Below, piece by piece: positions 1 to 6,792 of a stretch of DNA of 10,093 nucleotides. Numbering within the stretch: position 1 is the stretch's first letter; the number at the start of each line of letters is the position of its first letter. Source of the DNA: Methylophaga sp. Its GTDB lineage: Bacteria > Pseudomonadota > Gammaproteobacteria > Nitrosococcales > Methylophagaceae. Location: positions 1 to 10,093 of the forward strand of contig WTAY01000098.1 in the NCBI GenBank assembly GCA_013139345.1. Reading direction: 5' to 3'. The translations under genes were made by a program, and so were the position numbers. The notes below the pieces were generated by a model. That model made no database searches. It was not told the DNA's origin and saw nothing but the letters and a program-made list of their open reading frames with translations.

Positions 1-194
1 TTTATGGTGCATTGCTGAGTAATTTAGTGTTTATTCCTTTAGCTAATAAACTTAAGTATAAAGATGAAGAAGAAATGTTTGTTCGAGAATTAATTATGGA
101 AGGTTTGTTAGCGGTACAAGAAAGTGAAAACCCTAGAATAGTCAGACAAAAAATGGAATCCTATCTTCGCCCTTCACAGCGTGCTACTGAATAA
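1..194 (+). CDS. Flagellar stator protein, MotA/PomA family, 3' end only
   Basis: The frame is open from the left edge, so only about the last 63 residues are visible. They begin YGALLSNLVFIPLANKL, which fits the end of the last membrane helix of a MotA/PomA stator subunit. The following cytoplasmic tail contains EGLLAVQESENPR, the conserved family motif (I/L)xEG(I/L)LxIQxGENPR. Family members form the ion channel of the flagellar motor with MotB/PomB in the inner membrane. The ATG/TTG codons inside the visible part are internal and not starts. A motB/pomB partner usually follows directly, but none is present before the insertion sequence at 530. The gene could be an orphan paralogue, or its partner was displaced. 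Which MotA subfamily it belongs to cannot be told from the tail. Confidence 0.8.
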   Translation, partial: YGALLSNLVFIPLANKLKYKDEEEMFVRELIMEGLLAVQESENPRIVRQKMESYLRPSQRATE

Positions 195-529
195 TCTGAT
201 ACAAAGTATATACATTTACAACATTCCCCAAATACTTTCCTTATGATCCATGAGCTTCCTCAATTAAAAAAATGTCAGTCACACAGCCTGTCATTCCTGT
301 GCTCTTTCTGCAGGAATCTAATTTGAACCTTATTGCAGGCTAAAGTACTGCGGCCCAAACAGGGTTGTACGCCCTGTATCACAACTTTCAGTCGCCAATC
401 TATCTAATCTCCCCGTCTTTTAGCAGGTGGTTGTTTCGTTAAAATAGTGGAAAGTCATGGTAATCAGTATATTAAGCTATGGTGGCTATCCAGCGACAAG
501 TAACAAGAGGACGTCTTTTATACCCCCTA
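195..529. other. Intergenic stretch without a gene, stator gene to IS
   Basis: No open frame with coding character is seen on either strand. The stretch holds a 7-bp perfect stem at 293-317 (ATTCCTG / CAGGAAT, 11-nt loop) in a GTCATTCC...GGAATC context. That resembles the short dispersed palindromic repeats common between genes of Gammaproteobacteria, here decayed. A weaker 5-bp stem (CAGGG/CCCTG) lies near 359-376. Neither has the T-run of a strong intrinsic terminator. Confidence 0.5.
293..317. repeat. Small palindrome, GTCATTCC-type intergenic repeat remnant
   Basis: The arms ATTCCTG and CAGGAAT are perfect complements around an 11-nt loop, and the outer bases read GTC...TCT. The form matches a common class of dispersed intergenic hairpins. 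It could also act as a weak transcription stop after the stator gene, but there is no T-tract. Confidence 0.4.
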
Positions 530-547
530 TGTCAACATACCTGTCGC
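530..547 (+). repeat. Left terminal inverted repeat of the IS (IRL)
   Basis: TGTCAACATACCTGTCGC matches the inverted copy at 2158-2175 with two mismatches. Outward-facing TGT ends are typical of IS3-family elements. Confidence 0.8.
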
Positions 548-575
548 CTATAAAATTCAATTTTAGGAGACAGAA

Positions 576-1079
576 ATGGCCAAATTTAGCCAAGAATTTA
601 AAGTACAATCTGTAGAAAAAGCATTATCCAGAGATCCTGATCAGACACTCAAGCATATTGCTGATGATTTAAGTGTTGGCTATTCAACCCTTCAAAAATG
701 GATCCGTTTAGCCAAAAATAATAACCTGGAAAATTTATCCCCTCTTATGTCAAAAGAAAAAAGCCCACAGAATTGGACTCAAACACAACGCCTTGAAGCT
801 ATCTTGGATTGTCACAGCATGAGTGAAGAGGAAATGAGTTCTTATTGCCGTGAGCATGGTATTTATCCACACCATATAAAGGAATGGAAGACAGAGTTGG
901 TAAAGGCAAGTCAATCACCTGGAACGGTATCTAAGCTGGAACAAAAGAAGCTAAAACAAGAAGTTAAACGTTTGCAAAAAGAACTTAACCGTAAAGATAA
1001 AGCTTTATCTGAAACAGCAGCCTTGTTGGTGTTATCAAAAAAGTGCCAAGCGATCTGGGGGGAAAAGGAGGTCGAATGA
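576..1079 (+). CDS. IS3-family transposase OrfA (helix-turn-helix protein)
   Basis: This 167-residue DNA-binding subunit recognises the IS ends. Residues about 5-45 (FSQEFKVQSVEKAL...LSVGYSTLQKWIR) are the transposase_8-type helix-turn-helix. A second HTH-like stretch follows at about 72-108, and a Lys/Glu-rich helix at about 122-150 could be the leucine-zipper-like oligomerisation segment known in OrfA proteins. The ATG at 576 is preceded by AGGAGA at 565-570. The 3' end overlaps orfB: the stop TGA (1077-1079) shares bases with an ATG at 1076. A canonical -1 slippery heptamer lies in frame at 1037-1043. OrfA can therefore be made alone or fused to OrfB. Confidence 0.88.
   Translation: MAKFSQEFKVQSVEKALSRDPDQTLKHIADDLSVGYSTLQKWIRLAKNNNLENLSPLMSKEKSPQNWTQTQRLEAILDCHSMSEEEMSSYCREHGIYPHHIKEWKTELVKASQSPGTVSKLEQKKLKQEVKRLQKELNRKDKALSETAALLVLSKKCQAIWGEKEVE
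1037..1043 (+). promoter_or_regulatory. Programmed -1 frameshift site A_AAA_AAG
   Basis: In the orfA frame the bases read A AAA AAG, the standard -1 slippage heptamer of IS3 elements. Slipping back one base leads straight into the orfB frame, which is already open from GTG 1043. Whether it is used, or coupled re-initiation at 1076 dominates, cannot be told from sequence. Confidence 0.6.
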
Positions 1080-2146
1080 TCACCTACCCAGATCGCAAAA
1101 AGTACAGTACGCTCATTGAAGAAGCGATTAAAAACGGAGCCAAACAAAAGCTAGCTTGTGAGCTTGTGGGTATATCGTCTCGCACCTACCAGCGTTGGAA
1201 TCAGGGGGAGGATCTATTGGAAGATCAAAGAATTCATAATGATGCACCTGTCCACAACAAATTGGCCGAGGAGGTCAGGTTGGAAATATTAAAAGTGATT
1301 AACAAACCAGAATATAGCACATTAACGCCCTACCAACTCGTGCCTACTTTATTGGATATAGGACAATATATTGCATCAGAATCAACATTTTACCGGGTCA
1401 TGAGAGCGCATAACCAATTGACACATAGAGGTAAAGGGAATGCTACCCAGCGCAAGAAACCTGATGCCCTAAAAGCGAGTAAAGCCAATGAAATTTATTC
1501 ATGGGATATCACTTATTTATTAAGCCCAATAAAAGGCCAATATTATTATTTATATCTGGTGATGGATATATACAGTAGAAAAATAGTGGGTTGGCAAGTC
1601 CACGACTGTGAATCAAGCGCACATGCAGCTGATTTGATAGAAGATATTGCCTACAGAGAGAAAATAGATAAAAATCAGTTGGTGATTCATTCGGATAATG
1701 GCAGCCCGATGAAAGGCGCAACATTAAGGGCAAAAATGATTGATTTAGAGATCGCATCCTCATACAGTAGACCCCGTGTCAGCAATGATAACCCTTATTC
1801 AGAGTCTTTATTTAAAACCATTAAATATCATTACAGCTTTCCAGAATCCCCGTTTTCCAGTTTAGATGAAGCAAGAATATGGGTAGACGGTTTTGTGGAT
1901 TGGTATAACGAAGAACATAAGCACAGTGCGATTAAATTTGTGACACCTAATCAACGGCATAATGACTTAGATAAGGCCATACTAAAAAATAGAAAGGTGA
2001 TTATTGAGCAAGCCAAAATAAACTATCCAGAGCGCTGGAATGGACGCAAAACAAGAGACCTAACACCTATAGAAGAAGTTTATCTCAACCCAATGACGAT
2101 AAAAAATGGTTCGATAAAAAACAATACATTTGAAAAACACACATAA
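1076..2146 (+). CDS. IS3-family transposase OrfB (DDE integrase core)
   Basis: This is the catalytic subunit, which cuts and joins the IS ends. Counting from the ATG at 1076 (356 residues), the DDE triad is visible: D144 in SWDITY, D207 in HSDNGSP and E243 in NPYSES, a DD(35)E spacing exactly as in IS3/retroviral integrases. An N-terminal HTH (about 25-40, ACELVGISSRTYQRW) precedes the core. I chose ATG 1076 because AGGAGG at 1066-1071 precedes it and it overlaps the orfA stop as ATGA, a classic coupled restart. The frame is open further upstream to GTG 1043, which is the frameshift entry region. It looks intact to TAA 2144-2146. Confidence 0.9.
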   Translation: MITYPDRKKYSTLIEEAIKNGAKQKLACELVGISSRTYQRWNQGEDLLEDQRIHNDAPVHNKLAEEVRLEILKVINKPEYSTLTPYQLVPTLLDIGQYIASESTFYRVMRAHNQLTHRGKGNATQRKKPDALKASKANEIYSWDITYLLSPIKGQYYYLYLVMDIYSRKIVGWQVHDCESSAHAADLIEDIAYREKIDKNQLVIHSDNGSPMKGATLRAKMIDLEIASSYSRPRVSNDNPYSESLFKTIKYHYSFPESPFSSLDEARIWVDGFVDWYNEEHKHSAIKFVTPNQRHNDLDKAILKNRKVIIEQAKINYPERWNGRKTRDLTPIEEVYLNPMTIKNGSIKNNTFEKHT

Positions 2147-2157
2147 GGTAACAAAAA

Positions 2158-2175
2158 GCGACAGGTTGGTTGACA
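2158..2175 (-). repeat. Right terminal inverted repeat of the IS (IRR)
   Basis: Read on the minus strand it is TGTCAACCAACCTGTCGC, the partner of 530-547. It begins 11 nt after the orfB stop codon. Confidence 0.8.
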
Positions 2176-2365
2176 TTTAGCGAGAGTGCGGAAGTAAGTT
2201 AGCTTTCTACATCCAAGATAAGCTTAAAAGTAGTCAGTTTTGCTCTACCTAAAGAAATAAGTAGTCCATATTACGCTATCTACGTCTAGCTTGGTAGTAA
2301 TCGAAACTAGCTTTTCTCTTTCTACTCTAAAGAAGTACAGCGTCAATTCTCACCTTTTAGTGAGA
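2176..2365. other. Gene-free flank between IS and array end
   Basis: No coding frame is seen. In array direction (minus strand) this lies beyond the last clear attC, so it is either chromosomal flank or the remains of a further cassette. A GTTAGCT at 2198-2204, which on the minus strand reads AGCTAAC, is identical to the core of the 2803-2890 site. No partner arm is left before the IS edge. Confidence 0.4.
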
Positions 2366-2485
2366 CGATAACCATTAAATAACTTGCTGTGATCAACGTC
2401 AGGACTACGAATAAGAGCTTCCTAGCCTCAGCAAGATGAACTTTGCATTAGAAGAATTAAGGCAAGTTGATTTGTCTTGTTATAA
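2366..2485 (-). repeat. attC site 1 (distal end of array)
   Basis: On the minus strand it starts TTATAACAAGACAAATCAAC and ends AACTTGC/GCAAGTTATTTAATGGTTATCG. The arms pair as AAATCAACTTGC against AAAT-AACTTGC, with one unpaired C in the left arm. The crossover G is the complement of 2372. It ends the gene-less cassette 2372-2808. Confidence 0.65.
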
Positions 2486-2802
2486 AAATAAGCAAATTCC
2501 ATTTCTTCTATTCTTTGCTCTTCGCTTTTTCAGTTGCGTGGCAGTCGTCCGAGCTTTCTTTTTCTGAACTCAGCTTTGCAAACCTCAGAATTTTGCTTTT
2601 GCTCTTTCTAGATTCTTTGGAATTCTGTCGAGCTTACTTTCTCCGCACTCAGCTTAGCGAACATCAAAACTCGCTTTTGCTTTTTCGTAAGCTTATGTTT
2701 CCACGTCCCTGTTAACTTTTTCACATCAAACCTTAATTCACAGCACTCAGTTTCCGCTCTTTCAACACCAGTTTCTTTTCCACTTTTTACCTTCGCAGAA
2801 GG
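2486..2802. other. Gene-less, pyrimidine-rich cassette body
   Basis: About 320 bases between two attC sites, with no convincing gene. The plus strand is strongly T/C-rich, with repeated blocks such as CTTTTGCTCTTTC, so a transcript in array direction would be purine-rich. An 82-codon frame at 2467-2715 is low-complexity Leu/Phe/Ser and starts inside the attC core, so I do not call it. The right-hand end of attC 1 plus the next bases (TTGTTATAAAAATAAGCAAA) almost repeats at 6331-6350, so the two gene-less segments may be relatives. Confidence 0.55.
2551..2689 (+). repeat. Two imperfect tandem units, about 79 bp apart
   Basis: Units starting at 2551 (GAGCTTTCTTTTTCTGAACT) and 2630 (GAGCTTACTTTCTCCGCACT) align over about 60 bases, roughly three quarters identical with a 1-nt gap. 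Both contain CTCAGCTT, AAC.TCA and CTTTTGCT blocks. The repeat lies inside the gene-less cassette and is neither IS nor attC. Confidence 0.6.
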
Positions 2803-2890
2803 CTATAACGCGACGCTCAGTTCTACTGAGCGTCGCTTGTCGGGTTGATTAATGTTGGACGAAGCCACAATCTAACCTTGTTCGTTAGCT
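2803..2890 (-). repeat. Probable attC site 2, after the restriction operon
   Basis: Outer cores are AGCTAAC (minus strand, 2890-2884) and GTTATAG (2809-2803), both of the right type and spacing. The first lies 16 bases after the hsdS stop, as expected. The inner arms pair poorly: only GGTTAGATT against GGTTGATT is convincing, with the extra base in the expected arm. One arm is occupied by a perfect 11-bp hairpin (2810-2836). I call it a diverged attC with moderate confidence. Confidence 0.45.
2810..2836. repeat. Perfect 11-bp hairpin
   Basis: GCGACGCTCAG and CTGAGCGTCGC are exact inverted copies around TTCTA. This is the most GC-rich stem in the left half of the array. No T-run follows on the plus strand (TTGTCGG). 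On the minus strand it is followed by GTTATAGCC, the attC core, so it is not an obvious intrinsic terminator either way. Confidence 0.7.
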
Positions 2891-2906
2891 GGCCTGACAT
2901 CATAAT

Positions 2907-4373
2907 TTAGCAAATTTTATTTGACTCATTTTTTATTGTAACTCGCGCTGCCATTCTCGATTCAACTATGTGTTTCATTTGATGAGAGAGGCTTCTTCTT
3001 ACTTCTTTGGACTTTGGTATTGGAAGAATAACCTCATATAGTCTTTTTCCGATAGTATCTATCACATCCCTTGTAAATTGCTTTGTTCGTATTTGTCTTT
3101 TAACTAAATAAGAGTTCAATAAGGCTAATAAAAGCCATTGATCAATTATGTCATTTTCATTAACTCTAATTTTATATAGTCCACCACAATAAAGCATTTT
3201 CTCATCTTCATCAGTAATTATACATGAGGTTCCAATTAGATAAGTTCCATCTCGTACAAGCATAATATCACCAGACTTTACATCTTGTACCTTTTTATAA
3301 GACTGGTAAATATCTTCAGATATACCTTGTTTTGGGTCATGCTTTAATTCCCAGTTTGAAAAATCACTGGTTCTCACAAATGGTATATTTCCTGTACCAT
3401 ATGCCATCTTGCCTATTTCATCCCCAGTTGAAACTGTAAGCAGGTTATCACTGCAAAGATCTTGAATAGAAATACAGTCACAACTAGAGGATAAACTGGA
3501 TAACTCATCGGTTATTTCTGGGTCATAATACTTAGGGAGATAAATCCTTTCTTTGATATTTTTTGAATCAACCCAGAAGGTTTCAAAGTGGCCAAATTCA
3601 GAAGTAACAGTATCCTGTTTGAGATCAGATAAAATAGACACCCAGTCTTTTTTCAAAAACTCATCAATTGGATTTGTTGTATTTAGCTCTAAGACTCTCT
3701 CAATTATAACAGGTGCTTGTTTAATAAAGGCTTTACCTAGTTCACGGTTATTCATCGCTACCTTGGCTTTTTCTGAAACTTGGCTGCAGAGTTTTTTATC
3801 TTTTGGAATTGGGATTACCAATTCCTGAAACCGATTACCTATAGTGTCAATAGTATCCGCAGTAAATTGAACGCTACGTATTTGCTCTTGAACCAAGGGA
3901 GAATTTAGAACAATGAATACTAGGTAAGGATCTAAAAACTCCTTCGAAATCCTGATTTTTATGATATGCGATTGATACACAATTTTTTTATCTAATTCTG
4001 TAACTATACAATTTGTCCCAATTAAATACGTTCCATCTCGAACAAATAATATATCACCACTTTGTACGTCTTGAGATTTTTTATATTGAGAATAAATATC
4101 TTCAGAGATCCCTTGTTTAGGCGCACATTTGGTTTCCCAATTAGTCATGTCCGATGTTCTGACAAAGGGAATGTCACCTGTTCCATAGGCCATTTTTCCA
4201 ATTTCATGCCCCGTTGAAAGCTGGATTTTTCCGTCTTTAACAAGGTCGCTGATTTTAAATAAATTGTGGGTTTTCTTTAAATTACATAATTTCTGCTCAA
4301 TATTTGGATCATAATATTTTGGAATATAAACTCGTTCTCTAATGTTTTGACTATCAAACCAGTAGTTAATCAT
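2907..4373 (-). CDS. hsdS: Restriction-modification specificity subunit with two near-duplicate halves
   Basis: This 488-residue DNA-recognition subunit partners the nuclease-methyltransferase upstream. It consists of two homologous halves, about residues 4-215 and 266-477, offset by 262. Each opens with a (V/F)DS(Q/K)NI(R/K)ER(V/I)Y(I/L)PKYYDP motif, carries the EIGKMAYGTG block and ends near DTIG(N/K)R plus (I/L)PIPK. Residues 56-125 and 318-387 are 55/70 identical. Each half should be one target-recognition domain plus a helical spacer of the HsdS type. The ATG (4373-4371) overlaps the stop of the methyltransferase as TAATG, so translation is coupled. The stop at 2909-2907 lies just before attC 2. 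Such alike domains suggest a symmetrical bipartite target, which is inference. Confidence 0.87.
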   Translation of the reverse strand: MINYWFDSQNIRERVYIPKYYDPNIEQKLCNLKKTHNLFKISDLVKDGKIQLSTGHEIGKMAYGTGDIPFVRTSDMTNWETKCAPKQGISEDIYSQYKKSQDVQSGDILFVRDGTYLIGTNCIVTELDKKIVYQSHIIKIRISKEFLDPYLVFIVLNSPLVQEQIRSVQFTADTIDTIGNRFQELVIPIPKDKKLCSQVSEKAKVAMNNRELGKAFIKQAPVIIERVLELNTTNPIDEFLKKDWVSILSDLKQDTVTSEFGHFETFWVDSKNIKERIYLPKYYDPEITDELSSLSSSCDCISIQDLCSDNLLTVSTGDEIGKMAYGTGNIPFVRTSDFSNWELKHDPKQGISEDIYQSYKKVQDVKSGDIMLVRDGTYLIGTSCIITDEDEKMLYCGGLYKIRVNENDIIDQWLLLALLNSYLVKRQIRTKQFTRDVIDTIGKRLYEVILPIPKSKEVRRSLSHQMKHIVESRMAARVTIKNESNKIC

Positions 4374-6157
4374 TAAGAAATATTTCCTTGTTTATAGATT
4401 TCAGCTACTTTAGGAATATCGTCTAATAATTCATTTTCACCTAATTCATTTTTACGCATAGTCGGATTTCCTCGACTATCATGCCCACACCATTTTATGT
4501 CTGCCATAAAAATTGGGGAATTATTATCTGGTTTTTTCTTCTTTTGGCAAATGACAACGCAACATTTCGCATGAGTATGGGGTTGAAATAAATCTTCTGG
4601 CATAGTTACAATTGATTTTATATTTGTACTTTTCTCTATATAATCAACAACATATTTATATTTAGGCATTCCAAATATACTTTCTAAAAGTACAATTCCT
4701 AGAATCCCATCTTCTTTTAGAAGATTTAAACATCGTTCTATAAATAAAATTTGGGGTGGTTGCTTATCTTGAAGCCCTTGTTTCTCAAAAGTATCAGTTT
4801 CTAAATTATGCCTCCATTTATAACCTAACTCGTATTGTTTTAAAATATCTTCAGAGTCTATAGCAAGCTTTTTCCCAAATGGAGGGTTTGTAATTACAAT
4901 ATCAAAGCTATTTAATTGAATACTATCACGTGTTTTACTATCCCAGTTACTTGGATGTTCGAGGCTGTTTTCACAATGAACTCCACCACGCCCATCTCCT
5001 AAAATAGCCATGTAAGCTTTTGCAACTTTGCTTAAGAAGTAATCCTTATCAATACCTCTAAAGTTTTTAATTGCTGCTTTCTGTTTCTCAGCCTCTATTT
5101 CATGTTTTGGCCAGTTTAATTCTTCACCTTCAATTTGTATTTTTTTCCAAACATGTCGTAAACCTTCGACTAAAAACCCACCACTACCACAAGCTGGATC
5201 TATAATTTTTTGATTTGAATCTGGATCGATCATGTCAACCACCATTTTTACAACATTTCTTGGTGTAAAAAACTGACCTTGACCGCCTTTAAGTGATGGG
5301 CCGATGAATACTTCAAATGCATCGCCTACAGCATCCCTAGCACTATCTTGAATAGAGTAAATTTGGAGCTCACCAACAATATATACCAAAGACTTAGCAT
5401 CCAATGCAATACTATCTGCAACTTCAATTACATCATCATATTGTGATTTAACTTTTTCGAATAAAGTAACAATACGAGCTTTAACGTCTTCAACACTTTC
5501 ATTTAATCCAGCACGAAAAGTTACTATATCTGCTTGTTTAGTAAACCTCTCATCGTAAATTTTACAAAATATAAGGTTAATTAATTGCTGTGCAAATACT
5601 TCATCACGTGTAATTCCAACAGCATTGGCGGCTAAATAGTTTCGAATTGCTTTGAATACAGATTTTAAGTTTGTAGCAGGCCTTAAATCCATTCTTTTAA
5701 ATTTACCAATATCCTCCACTCGTTGCTGGAAACGAGGAATATTAGGTAAAGAGGAAAATTCTACTGTGCCATTTTTTTCGGTTTTATATATAAATTCTCG
5801 TTCATCACCATTAAACCAAACACCGATGCGAGCTTTTGAAAACCGTAGATAATCTTCTAACTGACCCCGGCCATCTTTTCTGTTTTTTTTCTTACACTCA
5901 ATAATTATTTCAATATTATCTTCGTCATGGTTGTCTCCCCCAAAAATAGCAATATCTACAGGGTACATTTTTTTAGTATCTGATGGCCTCGCTTTTACTC
6001 GCCATTGAGGTCTAGTCTGAACTTTTGTTTTAGGGTAACCATAATCTTCAACTAAAATTTTGGAAAATACTTGTACCGCATCAACCTCTTCAGGAGTGGC
6101 TTTTATTTCAATACCACTAATGTAATCGATTAAATAGCCTTCTTTTACTTCTATCAC
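4373..6157 (-). CDS. Nuclease-N6-adenine methyltransferase fusion (Type IIG/BcgI-like RM subunit)
   Basis: This 594-residue protein joins a PD-(D/E)XK nuclease to an HsdM-type adenine methyltransferase. The N-terminal region (about 1-130) resembles the HsdR N-terminal nuclease: D68 in PVDIAIF, E87-C-K89 in IIIECKK, and Q99xxxY103, the usual QxxxY helix. The HsdM part follows: helical region about 160-270, QGQFFTPR at 293-300, SAM motif I DPACGSGGFL at 320-329 and catalytic NPPFG at 424-428. With the separate specificity subunit this is the A+B architecture of BcgI, so one complex would both cut and methylate. No HsdR translocase is present. GTG at 6157 is chosen because AAAGGG (6170-6165) sits 7 bases upstream. 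An alternative is a Type I-like methylase with an inactive nuclease-like N-terminus, but the catalytic residues are intact. Confidence 0.87.
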   Translation of the reverse strand: MIEVKEGYLIDYISGIEIKATPEEVDAVQVFSKILVEDYGYPKTKVQTRPQWRVKARPSDTKKMYPVDIAIFGGDNHDEDNIEIIIECKKKNRKDGRGQLEDYLRFSKARIGVWFNGDEREFIYKTEKNGTVEFSSLPNIPRFQQRVEDIGKFKRMDLRPATNLKSVFKAIRNYLAANAVGITRDEVFAQQLINLIFCKIYDERFTKQADIVTFRAGLNESVEDVKARIVTLFEKVKSQYDDVIEVADSIALDAKSLVYIVGELQIYSIQDSARDAVGDAFEVFIGPSLKGGQGQFFTPRNVVKMVVDMIDPDSNQKIIDPACGSGGFLVEGLRHVWKKIQIEGEELNWPKHEIEAEKQKAAIKNFRGIDKDYFLSKVAKAYMAILGDGRGGVHCENSLEHPSNWDSKTRDSIQLNSFDIVITNPPFGKKLAIDSEDILKQYELGYKWRHNLETDTFEKQGLQDKQPPQILFIERCLNLLKEDGILGIVLLESIFGMPKYKYVVDYIEKSTNIKSIVTMPEDLFQPHTHAKCCVVICQKKKKPDNNSPIFMADIKWCGHDSRGNPTMRKNELGENELLDDIPKVAEIYKQGNIS

Positions 6158-6216
6158 TAATAAACCCTTTTTATTAATTTTGTATTTTGGTAAGTATAAA
6201 TTTTGAAAATTCTACC

Positions 6217-6234
6217 ATTATTCAAATGAATAAT
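6217..6234. promoter_or_regulatory. Perfect palindrome, possible operator of the restriction operon
   Basis: ATTATTCA-AA-TGAATAAT has exact 8-bp arms and lies 60-77 bases upstream of the GTG start. Its size and position suit a dimeric repressor or controller protein. No controller gene is visible beside it, so a host or trans-encoded regulator would be needed. AT-rich chance palindromes are possible. Confidence 0.4.
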
Positions 6235-6247
6235 TTTCGTTACTTCT

Positions 6248-6339
6248 CTAATACTTTATCTAGATGGTTTTTATAATATGGGGAGAAGACTCGAAAGAAT
6301 CTTCGAAATATATAGGTCAGCTAAACAGTTTTGTTATAA
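6248..6339 (-). repeat. Doubtful, diverged attC
   Basis: On the minus strand TTATAAC (6339-6333) is a good left core, and the DNA before it (CTTATTTTT) matches that before attC 1. An imperfect stem (GAAGA/TCTTC with flanking ATAT) sits inside at about 6276-6314. The right core should read GTTxxxx but only GTATTAG is seen, and the outer arms pair weakly. It may be decayed or not an attC at all. Confidence 0.25.
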
Positions 6340-6664
6340 AAAATAAGTAAACTGGCAGTTTACTCTCAATTTCTTTTGTTCTTGTTTTTTGCTCTTAGGG
6401 CTCTTTCGTTTTTTTCTGGTTTTCAGCACGTATTTTGAAAAAGCAATGTCGCTTTTTTATCTCATCAGGCTTTGCCATTTTTAGCGGGTTTCACACGATG
6501 AGTTGTACTGATAATCTGAATTTTCTTTCACGCGCCAGTCTGCTTTTTCAGCGGATTTTGTTTCCTTATTCAAGCTGACTTTCCCCACCTCAATTTTTTA
6601 ATTTCCTCGCACTACTTTTGCTCTTCACACTGGGTTTTTTTGGCTATTTGCTCTCGCCCTCAAC

Positions 6665-6792
6665 TTATAACGCCAAAATAACGGGCCACAAATGATAATA
6701 GAAGAATTATCCAAGTGGCATTAATTTTAATGAAAACAGAACTTGAAAAACACGATGACTATTTGTGGTCGCTGTTGATTTTTTTGTTATGT
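6665..6792 (-). repeat. attC site A (128 bp)
   Basis: The minus-strand cores are ACATAAC (6792-6786) and GTTATAA (6671-6665). The arms pair as AAATCAACAGCGACCACAAAT against AAAT-AAC-GGGCCACAAAT, with extra bases in the left arm as in canonical attC sites. The membrane-protein gene ends inside the left core, which supplies its TAA stop. Confidence 0.75.

Larger units (their letters stand above)
530..2175 (+). mobile_element. IS3-family insertion sequence, apparently complete
   Basis: The element is bounded by imperfect terminal inverted repeats. The left end reads TGTCAACATACCTGTCGC and the complement of the right end reads TGTCAACCAACCTGTCGC, 16 of 18 bases identical, starting TG and ending CA. 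Between them lie orfA and orfB in the IS3 arrangement, with orfB shifted -1 and slightly overlapping orfA. No frame is broken, so the element may be functional. No matching 3-5 bp target duplication is visible at the outer edges (CTA on the left, TTT on the right). This may mean an old insertion, a flank rearrangement, or a deletion from one end. It sits between the stator gene and the far end of the cassette array. Confidence 0.88.
6158..6670. other. Long leader/gene-less segment upstream of the restriction operon
   Basis: About 510 bases with no credible gene. The part next to the operon (6158-6250) is AT-rich and must hold its promoter on the minus strand. It contains a perfect palindrome at 6217-6234. 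From about 6334 to 6660 the plus strand becomes T/C-rich, like the gene-less cassette at 2486-2802, with blocks such as TTTTGCTCTT. Either this is a separate gene-less cassette or simply a long leader of the restriction cassette. I cannot decide because the attC between them is doubtful. Confidence 0.5.

Noticed and set aside
527..2178. Target-site duplication around the IS
   Set aside because: The flanking bases (CTA on the left, TTT on the right) do not match for 3, 4 or 5 bases.
2467..2715. 82-codon open frame
   Set aside because: It starts inside the attC core and is low-complexity Leu/Phe/Ser from T-rich DNA. It covers the tandem repeat and has no convincing SD.
2810..2836. Intrinsic terminator
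   Set aside because: The stem is excellent, but no T-run follows on either strand.
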